A stretch of DNA of 39,391 bases from Chloroflexota bacterium (GTDB lineage Bacteria; Chloroflexota; Dormibacteria; Dormibacterales; Dormibacteraceae). This document shows positions 8,309 to 15,590 of the stretch, one piece after another. The DNA lies in the NCBI GenBank assembly GCA_005881825.1, contig VBEO01000043.1, positions 1 through 39,391 of the forward strand. Direction: 5' to 3'. A program made the position numbers and the translations under genes. The notes beneath the pieces were generated by a model. The model had not been told where the DNA came from. It searched no databases and saw only the letters and a list, made by a program, of their open reading frames with translations. The first letter of the stretch is position 1. Each line of letters starts with the position of its first letter.

Positions 8309-8995
8309 GTGCCTCGGACCGTCAACGTCGAAGTCCATCGGGTGCGCCGCGACGCCTTCCTGGACGTCGCCCAGCGCCTGATCACCACCCGCGGCTACGA
8401 GGCCATGAGCATCCAGGACGTCCTCGATGAGCTGGAGACCTCGCGCGGCGCGCTGTACCACTACTTCGACTCCAAACAGTCGCTGCTGGACGGGGTGGTC
8501 GATCGCTTCGCCGATGCGGCCATGGCGCAGATCGCGCCGGTCCTGGCCGACCCGAATCTGCCCGCGATCCGCAAGCTCGAGCAGGTCCTGGGCGGCATCG
8601 CCCGGTTCAAGGCCGAGCAGAAACCGCTGGTGCTGGCGCTCATGGAGGTCTGGAACTCGGACGGCAACGCCCTGGTTCGCGAGAAGCTGCGCCGCCTGAC
8701 CGCGAGCAGGCTGGGCCCGATCCTGACCCTGGTCATCCGTCAGGGCATCCAGGAGGGCAGCGTCCGCATCAGTGCGCCCGAGGAGACCGCCCGACTGATC
8801 CTCTACCTGATCCAGTCCTACCAGGAGCTGGCAGGCGAGCAGTTCCAGGCCCGCCAGGCCGGGACGATCAGCTTCGAGGGCGTCCGCCGCAGCTACGCGG
8901 CGTTTACCGAGGCTTTCGAGCGCATCCTCGGCCTTCCCGACGGCTCGACCCGGCTCATGGAGGAATCGACCCTGCATTTCTGGTTCGGAGATTGA
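8309..8995 (+). CDS. TetR/AcrR-family transcriptional regulator
   Basis: 228 residues. The N-terminal TetR_N helix-turn-helix is clear: AFLDVAQRLITTRGYEAMSIQDVLDEL then SRGALYHYFDSKQSLLDGVVDRF (residues about 12-60). The remainder is a helical ligand-binding domain. The GTG start at 8309 follows a -10 box directly. The gene ends 1 bp before an ABC exporter operon on the same strand, so it most likely represses that exporter and itself. This regulator-exporter pairing is common for drug or metabolite efflux. Ligand unknown. Confidence 0.9.
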   Translation: MPRTVNVEVHRVRRDAFLDVAQRLITTRGYEAMSIQDVLDELETSRGALYHYFDSKQSLLDGVVDRFADAAMAQIAPVLADPNLPAIRKLEQVLGGIARFKAEQKPLVLALMEVWNSDGNALVREKLRRLTASRLGPILTLVIRQGIQEGSVRISAPEETARLILYLIQSYQELAGEQFQARQAGTISFEGVRRSYAAFTEAFERILGLPDGSTRLMEESTLHFWFGD

Positions 8996-8996
8996 G

Positions 8997-9887
8997 ATGA
9001 CCACAGCGATCAGGACCGAGGGTTTGACCAAGGACTACGGCGGAGGCAGAGGCCTCTTCGACCTCGACCTGGAGGTGGCGCCGGGCGAGGTCTTCGGTTA
9101 TCTCGGCCCCAACGGCGCCGGTAAGAGCACGACTATCCGGCTGCTCATGGGCCTCATCCACGCCACGCGCGGCAGCGCGGAGATCTTCGGGCTCGACAGC
9201 TTCCGACAGGCCGTCGAGGTGAAGCGGCTGGTCGGCTACATGCCCGGCGAGCTGCCGCAGTTCGGCGGCCTGCGCGGCCGCGATATCGCCGGCCACTTCG
9301 GCGCTCTGCGCGGTGGCGTCGACCAGGCCCGTGTGCGGGCCATCAGCGAGCGGTTCGACCTCGACCTCGGCCTCAAGTTCCGCGAATACTCGACCGGCAA
9401 CAAGCGCAAGCTCGGCATCCTGCTCGCCTTCATGCACCAGCCGCGGCTGCTGGTGCTCGACGAGCCAACCAGCGGCCTCGATCCCCTCAACCAGCAGGAG
9501 TTCTTCAAGCTGCTGCAGGAGGCCAGGGCGGCGGGCGCCACCGTTTTCCTGTCCTCGCATGTCCTCTCGGAGGTCGAGCACGTGTGCCAGCGGGTGGGCA
9601 TCATCCGCCACGGCAAGCTGGTGAAGGTGGCGCGGCTGGAGGAGCTGCACGAGATACACGTGCGGAAGGTCGAGGTCGAGTTCGCCGGCGATGCTCAGCC
9701 CCAGGTGTTCCGCGACTTGCCCGGCGTCGAGGACGTGCAGTCCAACCATCACCGGGTCACCTTTACGGTGCGCGGCTCCTTCGAACCGGTCGCCGACGCG
9801 CTGGCCGGACACCAGGTGGTCAACCTGGCCAGCCACGAGCCCAGCCTGGAGGAGGTCTTCCTCACGTACTACGAGGATCAGGGATGA
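8997..9887 (+). CDS. ABC transporter ATP-binding protein (ABC-2 type exporter)
   Basis: 296-residue ATPase with Walker A GPNGAGKST (residues about 38-46), Q-loop-region variant GYMPGELPQF, signature variant YSTGNKRKLGI, Walker B LLVLDEPTSGLDP and H-loop VFLSSHVLSEVEHV. The C-terminal extension (about residues 215-290) is the domain seen in DrrA/CcmA-like exporter ATPases. The signature STGNK in place of LSGGQ is a known variation in this group. The ATG lies 1 bp after the TetR stop, and its own stop overlaps the permease start (ATGA), so the two subunits are translationally coupled. Confidence 0.92.
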   Translation: MTTAIRTEGLTKDYGGGRGLFDLDLEVAPGEVFGYLGPNGAGKSTTIRLLMGLIHATRGSAEIFGLDSFRQAVEVKRLVGYMPGELPQFGGLRGRDIAGHFGALRGGVDQARVRAISERFDLDLGLKFREYSTGNKRKLGILLAFMHQPRLLVLDEPTSGLDPLNQQEFFKLLQEARAAGATVFLSSHVLSEVEHVCQRVGIIRHGKLVKVARLEELHEIHVRKVEVEFAGDAQPQVFRDLPGVEDVQSNHHRVTFTVRGSFEPVADALAGHQVVNLASHEPSLEEVFLTYYEDQG

Positions 9888-11509
9888 TCGCCTGGATGGC
9901 GTGGCGGCTGCACCGCCGCGGCCTGCTCGGCTTCAGCGTCGGCGGGTTCCTGCTCTCCTTCTTCTACGGCCTCGCGTACCAGTCCGCGGCCGGCAAAACT
10001 GCGGCCGAGCAGGCGGCCTTCGGTCACGCGATTACCCTGGCCGCCAAGCAGTTCGCCTTCCTGATCCCGCTGCCGGTGCACCCCGAGACGCTGGGCGGTT
10101 ACGAGCAGTACAAGTGGCTGTCCGGGGCGATCGTCCTGATGATGGTCTGGTCCGGGCTGGCCGCCATCGGCATCGGCCGCGGCGACGAGGACCGCGGGCT
10201 CACCGAGCAGTGGCTGGCGGCCGGGCTCTCGCGCAGCCGCCTGATCCTGGCCCGCAGTGCGGCTTTTGCGCTGGTCCTCCTGATCGCCTGCCTGGCTTCG
10301 ACGCTGGGGATCTCTGCAGTGGCGCCCCTGGTCGGGCAGGACGCCAACCTGGGCGGGGAACTGGGCAAGGCGGTCTCCATGACGGCAGGCCTGCTCGCCT
10401 GCTTCGGGCTGGCGCTCCTGATCTCGCAGCTGCCCGCGGAGCGCCAGACCGCGACCGCGCTGGGGATCGGCGCCCTGGTGCTGCTGCTGATCGTGAACGG
10501 GGTCGCCGACACCATCAGCGGGGCGTCCTGGCTCGGCGCCATCAGCCCCTTCCACTGGCTGGAGCGGACCAGCTCGGCTGCCCCCGGAGGCGTCTTCGAC
10601 GCCTGGGGCACGGTCGGCCTGGCGGCCGCGGCCGCAGTCCTAACCGGGGTCACGCTCCCGGTTTTCGAGCGTCGCGACATTGGCCGCGGCCTTCTGACCC
10701 GGCTACGCCGCCGTGCTCCGGCGGCGCGGGACGCCTCGCGGAACCCGCTCCTCCGCACCCCCTTCACCGAGGGGCTGTGGGAGCAGCGGGTCGGGCTCGC
10801 GGTCTGGGTGGCGGGGACGGCGGTGCTGGGCTGGCTGCTGGTTTCCGTCACCAAGTCGACCGCAGACGCCCTGCTCAGCGACAAGACCATCGCAGCGGTC
10901 TTCGAGCGCGCGGCAGGCGGCAACGTGTACGAGTCCCTCCTGGGACTGGTCTGGTTTGGATCCGCGCTTCTCCTGCTGGCGGCCTATGCCGTGGTGCAGG
11001 TGTCGCGCTGGGCCGCCCAGGACCGGGAGGGACGCCTCGAGCTGCTGCTGAGCGTCCCGGTCTCCCGTACGCGCGTGGTCGTCGATCGCGCCCTGGAGTT
11101 CGCGGCGGCGAGCGCCCTGATCGTGGCCGGAGGGTACGTGGGGGTCGCGCTCCAGGCGCCCTTCTCGGGTTTGAGCCTGGACCCGGGGAAGCTCTTCACG
11201 GCGTCAGCGCTGCTGTGGCCATTCGCTCTCGCCTTCGGTGGCCTGGGTGTGGCGCTGGCCAGCCGGTGGCCGCGGGTCGCGGTTCCGCTGCTGGCGGGCT
11301 TCGCCGTCGTCGAATACTTCCTGGGCGACCTGGCGCCGCTCTTCAAGGCGCCGGGCTGGGTGGCCAACCTCTCGATCTTCTACCTGTACGGAAATCCGGT
11401 CGCCGCTGGCGCGTCCTGGACCGCGGTGCTGTCCATGACGGCAGTCTTCCTGGCAGGCTTCGCGGCGGCCCTGGCGCTGATGCGCCGGCGTGACGTCTCC
11501 ACGGCCTGA
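9884..11509 (+). CDS. ABC transporter permease (ABC-2 family, tandem-fused type)
   Basis: 541-residue integral membrane protein with about twelve hydrophobic segments in two similar halves (residues about 1-260 and 290-540). Each half has a six-helix ABC-2 layout and a conserved amphipathic loop: DRGLTEQWLAAGLSRSRLILARS in the first half and DREGRLELLLSVPVSRTRVVVDR in the second. The repeat indicates an internal duplication, so a single polypeptide could supply both transmembrane halves. It overlaps the ATPase gene by 4 bp. The substrate is unknown; TetR control suggests efflux of a toxic or signalling compound. Confidence 0.88.
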   Translation: MIAWMAWRLHRRGLLGFSVGGFLLSFFYGLAYQSAAGKTAAEQAAFGHAITLAAKQFAFLIPLPVHPETLGGYEQYKWLSGAIVLMMVWSGLAAIGIGRGDEDRGLTEQWLAAGLSRSRLILARSAAFALVLLIACLASTLGISAVAPLVGQDANLGGELGKAVSMTAGLLACFGLALLISQLPAERQTATALGIGALVLLLIVNGVADTISGASWLGAISPFHWLERTSSAAPGGVFDAWGTVGLAAAAAVLTGVTLPVFERRDIGRGLLTRLRRRAPAARDASRNPLLRTPFTEGLWEQRVGLAVWVAGTAVLGWLLVSVTKSTADALLSDKTIAAVFERAAGGNVYESLLGLVWFGSALLLLAAYAVVQVSRWAAQDREGRLELLLSVPVSRTRVVVDRALEFAAASALIVAGGYVGVALQAPFSGLSLDPGKLFTASALLWPFALAFGGLGVALASRWPRVAVPLLAGFAVVEYFLGDLAPLFKAPGWVANLSIFYLYGNPVAAGASWTAVLSMTAVFLAGFAAALALMRRRDVSTA

Positions 11510-11510
11510 G

Positions 11511-11739
11511 CCGGAGGGCTAGCCTGTCCAGCTCACAAGATGTGCCGACAGTGGCCGGCATGGGCGCCGGCCATCCTGACGGACTCGGCTGATGCACCCC
11601 ACCTGCTGCGTTGGCTTCTGTGCTCCTCGCTCACGCAGCCACCACTGCGCTCGCTGCGGTGCTCGGCACCGCCTTGCAGCGGGGGCACCTCAGCCGATCT
11701 GTCGCCCCATCCCGTGAGCCGTACAGGCTAGCCCCGGAG
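11511..11739. mobile_element. MITE-like foldback element with 11-bp terminal inverted repeats
   Basis: Non-coding stretch between the permease and response-regulator genes. GGCTAGCCTGT (11517-11527) is exactly inverted at 11723-11733. The pairing continues inward with mismatches for about 36 bp (GCTCAC, GATG, CGACAG and TCGGCTGA blocks all recur inverted). An additional perfect hairpin TGGCCGGC/GCCGGCCA lies inside the left arm. CCGGAG stands directly outside both ends (11511-11516 and 11734-11739) and may be a 6-bp target duplication. The right terminal repeat supplies the TAG stop of the response-regulator gene. No transposase is encoded. Confidence 0.6.
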
Positions 11740-12117
11740 CCAGCTCTCCACGCCGGTGGCCAGCTTGGCCGGGGTGGTCTGGCTCTTGATCAGGTACTCG
11801 AGAGCGCCCAGACGCAGGCCGCGCTCGACCAGCTCCCGTTCCGAGTAGTTGGAGAGGATGACCACCGGCACCTGCTTGGTGCGCTCGTCGGCGCGCAGTG
11901 CCTCGAGCACCGCCAGGCCGTCCAGCTTGGGCAGGCGGATGTCCAGGAAGATGATGTCCGGCGGGTTCTGGGTCGCCATCTGGATGGCGGCCTCCCCGTC
12001 AGCGGCCACCGCCACCTGGTAGCCGTCCAGCTCCAGCTTCAGCTTGTACATCTGGGCGACCGAGGGGTCGTCCTCGACGAAAAGGACGTTGACGTCGTCT
12101 TCCGGTTGCGCGGCCAT
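11728..12117 (-). CDS. Stand-alone response regulator receiver protein
   Basis: 129-residue single REC domain. The acidic pair is in VLFVEDDPSV, the phosphoacceptor Asp in IIFLDIRLPKLDG (about residue 60), the conserved Thr/Ser position in VVILSNYSE, and the Lys in YLIKSQTTPAKL. There is no output domain, so it is CheY/Spo0F-like and works through protein contacts. The ATG at 12117 gives MAAQPEDDVNVLFVEDD. The last codons and the TAG stop lie in the terminal repeat of the adjoining foldback element, so the natural C-terminus may have been altered. No cognate kinase is adjacent; the orphan kinase at 22.7 kb is a speculative partner. Confidence 0.9.
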   Translation of the reverse strand: MAAQPEDDVNVLFVEDDPSVAQMYKLKLELDGYQVAVAADGEAAIQMATQNPPDIIFLDIRLPKLDGLAVLEALRADERTKQVPVVILSNYSERELVERGLRLGALEYLIKSQTTPAKLATGVESWLRG

Positions 12118-12153
12118 GACCGACAGATTGTTGCACGCTAGCCTTCGGTAGCT

Positions 12154-13098
12154 GTGAGGCTTGCTATCAGCATCGGCATCAGCCCCCGGCAGTCGCTCCA
12201 GAGCTGGCGCGAGCTGGCGGCCTCCCTGGAGGCCGACGGCGTCGACCGGCTCTGGCTGATCGACTCTCAGCTGGCGATGAAGGACGTCTACGCCGGCCTC
12301 TACCTGGCCGCTCTGGCCACCACCCGCATGGAGCTGGGCACCGGCGTCACCAACCCCATCACCCGCCATCCCACCGTTACCGCCAATGCCATCGCGGCAC
12401 TAGCCGAACTGGCGCCGGGGCGGGCGCTGCTGGGCGTGGGCGCCGGCGATTCGGCGGTCTACGGGATCGGGGCTCGGCCGGCCAGGGTGGCGGAGGTCGA
12501 AGAGGCGCTGAAGTATTTCCGATCGGAGCTCCGCGATCGTGCGCCCCTGCACCTGGCGGCGTCCCAGCGGCGCATGTGCACGCTGGCGGGCCGGCTCTGC
12601 GACGGTGTGATCCTGATGGGGCCGGCCGAGCCCGGCTTCGTGCGCCAGCAGTTGGGCTGGGTGGAGGCGGGTATCGCCGAGGCGGGGCGGGCACGATCCG
12701 ACGTCGAGGTGAACCTGGTCACCACGCTCTCGGCGCGGGACGATGCCGCCCAGGCGCTGGATGACGTGCGTTCCTGGGCCAGCACCGAGGCCCGGCTGAT
12801 CGCCGATTTCGCCGAGGTCCCGGCCGGACTGGAGCGGTTCCGAGACGAGCTCGCGCAGGCCAAGGCCGACTACGACTACAGCCAGCACCTGTCGACGCAT
12901 GCCGACCACCAGTCCGCGGTCAGCGACGAGCTGACGCGCGCGCTCGCCGTGGCGGGCACCCCGGCCGAGTGCAGCGCTCGGGTGGCCGCGCTGCTGGAAA
13001 CAGGCATCGACGGCTGCATCTTCCCCTTGCTGGGAGGCGGGCGCGCCGAGCGGCTGCGGGTCCTGAAGGAAGTGCTCTCGGCCGTCGCGGCCGCGTGA
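12154..13098 (+). CDS. LLM class (F420- or flavin-dependent) oxidoreductase
   Basis: 314-residue luciferase-like TIM-barrel oxidoreductase of the methylenetetrahydromethanopterin-reductase type. It shows the N-terminal strand MRLAISIGISPRQS, ELGTGVTNPITRHPTVTANAIAAL, and GRALLGVGAGDSAVYGIG, the typical cofactor and phosphate-binding stretch. The C-terminal AGTPAECSARVAALLETGIDGCIFP resembles the GTPEEVAERL...GVD block of F420-dependent members. The GTG at 12154 is 36 bp from the divergent regulator gene. Its stop overlaps the GTG of the molybdenum hydroxylase small subunit (GTGA), so the three genes are one transcription unit. Confidence 0.85.
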   Translation: MRLAISIGISPRQSLQSWRELAASLEADGVDRLWLIDSQLAMKDVYAGLYLAALATTRMELGTGVTNPITRHPTVTANAIAALAELAPGRALLGVGAGDSAVYGIGARPARVAEVEEALKYFRSELRDRAPLHLAASQRRMCTLAGRLCDGVILMGPAEPGFVRQQLGWVEAGIAEAGRARSDVEVNLVTTLSARDDAAQALDDVRSWASTEARLIADFAEVPAGLERFRDELAQAKADYDYSQHLSTHADHQSAVSDELTRALAVAGTPAECSARVAALLETGIDGCIFPLLGGGRAERLRVLKEVLSAVAAA

Positions 13099-13502
13099 AC
13101 CTGCAGCTCACCGTCAATGGTCGCGGCTGGGCGGGCGAGGTCGAGCCGCGCCTCTCGCTGGCCGATCTCCTGCGGGAGCGGATGCGGCTGACCGGGACCC
13201 ACCTCGGCTGCGAGCAGGGCGCCTGCGGCGCCTGCACCGTCCTGTTCGACGGCGAGGCCGTGCGCTCCTGCCTGCTGCTGGCCGTCCAGGCCGCCGGCCG
13301 GGCGGTGACCACGGTCGAGGGGATCGACCTCGATCTCGGGCCGGTCTTCCAGTGCGGGTTCTGCCGGCCCGGGTTCGTGGTCACCGCGGAGGCGCTCCGG
13401 CGCGCCGGCCTGCCGGCCACCGAGGAGGTGCTCTCCGGGAACATCTGCCGGTGCACCGGCTACCGCCCAATCGTGGAGGCCGTGCGCCGCTGCCTTACCT
13501 AG
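13095..13502 (+). CDS. Molybdenum hydroxylase small subunit, [2Fe-2S] protein (CoxS/XdhC-type)
   Basis: 135-residue iron-sulfur subunit of the xanthine dehydrogenase/CO dehydrogenase family. The N-terminal plant-ferredoxin-type cluster is bound by GCEQGACGACTV plus the downstream Cys in RSCLLL. The C-terminal cluster is bound by QCGFC and GNICRCTGYRPIVEAV. It passes electrons from the molybdenum site. It is shorter than usual because only DLDLG links the two domains where the family normally has about a dozen more residues (HPxQxAFxEHGA). GTG at 13095 overlaps the LLM gene stop. The large-subunit frame overlaps its 3' end. Confidence 0.9.
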   Translation: MNLQLTVNGRGWAGEVEPRLSLADLLRERMRLTGTHLGCEQGACGACTVLFDGEAVRSCLLLAVQAAGRAVTTVEGIDLDLGPVFQCGFCRPGFVVTAEALRRAGLPATEEVLSGNICRCTGYRPIVEAVRRCLT

Positions 13503-15439
13503 CCGACCTCGAGGTCCCCACCGACGCGCTGGAGGTGGCCTTCGTGCGCTCGCCCTTCGCGCACGCTGCCTTCGGGCCGATCGGGGTTGCGGCCGGTTTC
13601 AGCGATTGGCCGCGGCCGGTGGCCGGCCGGGCGCGCTACGCGGGAGAGCCGGTGGCGCTGTGCTGGGCCCCGACCCGGGCCGAGGCCGAGGACGCCGCAG
13701 ATGGCGCGGAGATCGAATGGGAGCCGTTGCAGCCGGAGCCGGCGGAGACGCTGTTCGACCGGACCTTCGACAGCGAAGGCGTGGACGAGGCGCTGGCCGG
13801 CGCCGCTCGAGTCTTCGAGGGCGAGTTTGCGGCGGCCCGGCAGACGCCGCTGCCCCTGGAGGCGCGGGGAGTCATCGCCTGGCCGCGCGGCGAACGGCTG
13901 GAGCTGTGGACCTCGACGCAGGTGCCGCACGTGGTGCGCGACCACGTCGCCGGCCAGTTGGGCATCTCGGCAGATCTGATCCGGGTGCTGGTGCCGGAGG
14001 TGGGGGGTGGGTTCGGGCTCAAGGCGCACGTGTTCGCCGAGGAGTTGGCGTTGGCGGCAGCGGCCCGGGCTACCGGCCGGGTGCTGCGCTGGGTGGAAGA
14101 CCGGACCGAGAACCTTCTGGCCAGCGCCCATGCCCATGACACCCGGGTGCGGCTGCGCCTGGGAGTGGATGCCGCGGGGCGCTTCCTGGCCATGGATGCG
14201 GACGTGGTCGCCGATGTGGGCGCGTACTCCGTCCACCCCTTCACGGCCTCGCTGGAGCCCGCGACCTGCGCCCAGACCCTGTTCGCGCCCTACGCATTGC
14301 AGGCGATGCGCTGGCGGGCGCGGGCGCTGACCAGCCACCGCTGCCCAGTGGGGGCCTACCGGGGAGTGGGCATGGACGCCGCGGTGCACGCGACCGAGCG
14401 GCTGGTCGACGAGGTCGCCTTCGAGCTGGGCGTCGATCCGCTCGAGCTCCGCCTGCGCAACGCCCATCCATCGGTGCCGGTCACGACGGCGGCGGGCCGA
14501 GCACTGGACTCGGGCGACTACCCGCGGCTGCTCCGCGAGCTCGCCGCCCGCGCCGGCTATGACGACTTGCTGCGCGAGCGCGCGGCGGCTCGCGCCCAGG
14601 ACCGCTGGTACGGGATCGGGATCGGATTCTTCAACGAGCACAGCGGCACCGGCCGGAGCGACTACCGGCGGCGCGGGGTCACCACGATCCCGGGACTGGA
14701 TGCGGCGCGGATCCAGGTCACCGGCGAGGGCCGGCTGGTGATCAGCACCAGCGCGGCAGAGGCCGGCCAGGCCCACGCAGCCACCTACCGGCGGCTGGCG
14801 GTGCGCGAGCTGGGCGTGCGCGAGGAAGACGTGGAGGTCGTGGAGGGCGACACCGACCTGGCGCCGTTCGGGAGCGGCACCTTCGCCAGCCGTGGGGCGG
14901 TGGGCGTGACCGAGGCCCTGGTCCGCTGCCTGCGCGCGGTGGCGGCCGCCGACATCGCGCCCGGCACCGACGTGGTCGAAACGATCGATGCCACCCAGGT
15001 CTATCCCAGTGGCGCCCACCTGGCAGTGGCCGAGGTCGACCCGGTGAGCCTGGTGGCTCGCGTCACGCGTTACGTCGCGATCGAGGACGTGGGGACGATC
15101 CTCGTCCCCGAGGGTGCCGACGCCCAAGTGCGCGGCGGTGTGGCGATGGGGATCGGCAACGTGCTCCTGGAGGAGCTCGTCTACTCGGACGCCGGCCAGC
15201 TGCGGACCGCCTCGCTGCTGAGGCGGGGACCGTGGGGGCCTTCGGGGCAGTGGCCAACGCGGTGGCCGACGCCGTCCGCCCGCACGGGGCGAAGCTCACA
15301 CGCCTGCCCTACTCACCCGCAAGGATCTTCGAGGCGCTGTCCAGGAGCTGATATCCCGGGATGTCGCCCATTAGCGAGCCTCGGATTGGGGGATATCCCG
15401 GGACATGGCCCAAAAAAGTCGACGCCGCCTCGGGGGTAG
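13490..15439 (+). CDS. Molybdenum hydroxylase large (molybdopterin-binding) subunit, disrupted
   Basis: Molybdopterin-cytosine-dinucleotide subunit of the xanthine dehydrogenase family. Conserved blocks are ALEVAFVRSPFAHA, ARYAGEPVALCWA, EVGGGFGLKAHVFAEELALAAAA, CPVGAYRGVGMDAAVHATERLVDEVA, and ASRGAVGVTEAL. The CO-dehydrogenase form I loop is absent, so CO oxidation is unlikely. No canonical start precedes YLADLEVP; CTG at 13490 is a placeholder, and the usual first 25 or so residues are missing. At about 15220 the sequence after GQLRTASLL changes frame and about 34 residues including the GVGE segment are missing. The true C-terminus (AGTVGAFGAVANAVAD to FEALSRS) ends at 15351. The region before PGTDVVETIDATQVYPSG is also about 35-50 residues short, in frame. 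No FAD subunit is nearby. Confidence 0.8.
   Translation: MPYLADLEVPTDALEVAFVRSPFAHAAFGPIGVAAGFSDWPRPVAGRARYAGEPVALCWAPTRAEAEDAADGAEIEWEPLQPEPAETLFDRTFDSEGVDEALAGAARVFEGEFAAARQTPLPLEARGVIAWPRGERLELWTSTQVPHVVRDHVAGQLGISADLIRVLVPEVGGGFGLKAHVFAEELALAAAARATGRVLRWVEDRTENLLASAHAHDTRVRLRLGVDAAGRFLAMDADVVADVGAYSVHPFTASLEPATCAQTLFAPYALQAMRWRARALTSHRCPVGAYRGVGMDAAVHATERLVDEVAFELGVDPLELRLRNAHPSVPVTTAAGRALDSGDYPRLLRELAARAGYDDLLRERAAARAQDRWYGIGIGFFNEHSGTGRSDYRRRGVTTIPGLDAARIQVTGEGRLVISTSAAEAGQAHAATYRRLAVRELGVREEDVEVVEGDTDLAPFGSGTFASRGAVGVTEALVRCLRAVAAADIAPGTDVVETIDATQVYPSGAHLAVAEVDPVSLVARVTRYVAIEDVGTILVPEGADAQVRGGVAMGIGNVLLEELVYSDAGQLRTASLLRRGPWGPSGQWPTRWPTPSARTGRSSHACPTHPQGSSRRCPGADIPGCRPLASLGLGDIPGHGPKKSTPPRG
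15208..15226 (+). other. Deletion/frameshift junction in the molybdenum hydroxylase large subunit
   Basis: GQLRTASLL is followed in a different frame, from GAG at 15220, by EAGTVGAFGAVANAVADAV. The intervening family segment (about 34 residues ending in KGVG) is absent. The missing length must be 1 modulo 3. Confidence 0.7.
15350..15408. repeat. Pair of direct repeats with palindromic core, 42-bp period
   Basis: GATATCCCGGGA occurs at 15350-15361 and again at 15392-15403, and both are followed after 4 nt by GCCCA. The core of the first copy, ATCCCGGGAT, is a perfect palindrome. The pair lies at the large-subunit stop codon and about 190 bp ahead of radA. It could be an operator pair on the same helix face, but no regulator is identified. 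Confidence 0.5.
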
Positions 15440-15590
15440 TCAAGGCGGCGCCGTAGAAATCGGAGCAGGCGCCGGGCGCACATCCGGTTCGTCTCTCCAC
15501 CTCTAATAACGGCCCAAGAGCCCAAAAAGATTCACGCGCCGCTTGTAAATCTTTTGTGGGGCCGCCAGAGTAGGCACCCACCCGCCCACC
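15409..15590. other. Intergenic stretch before radA
   Basis: No gene is supported here. CGCCGCCT (15423-15430) and AGGCGGCG (15443-15450) form an 8-bp hairpin without a T-tract. TAATAA near 15510 and GTAAATCT near 15546 are AT-rich spots that could be -10 elements for radA. Minus-strand frames through this stretch are not protein-like. Confidence 0.35.

Noticed and set aside
13352-13489. Start of the molybdenum hydroxylase large subunit inside the small subunit gene
   Set aside because: The translation before YLADLEVP is a shadow of the small subunit; homology begins only at about 13496.
15350-15408. CRISPR array
   Set aside because: Only two 12-bp repeats, no further units and no cas genes in the window.
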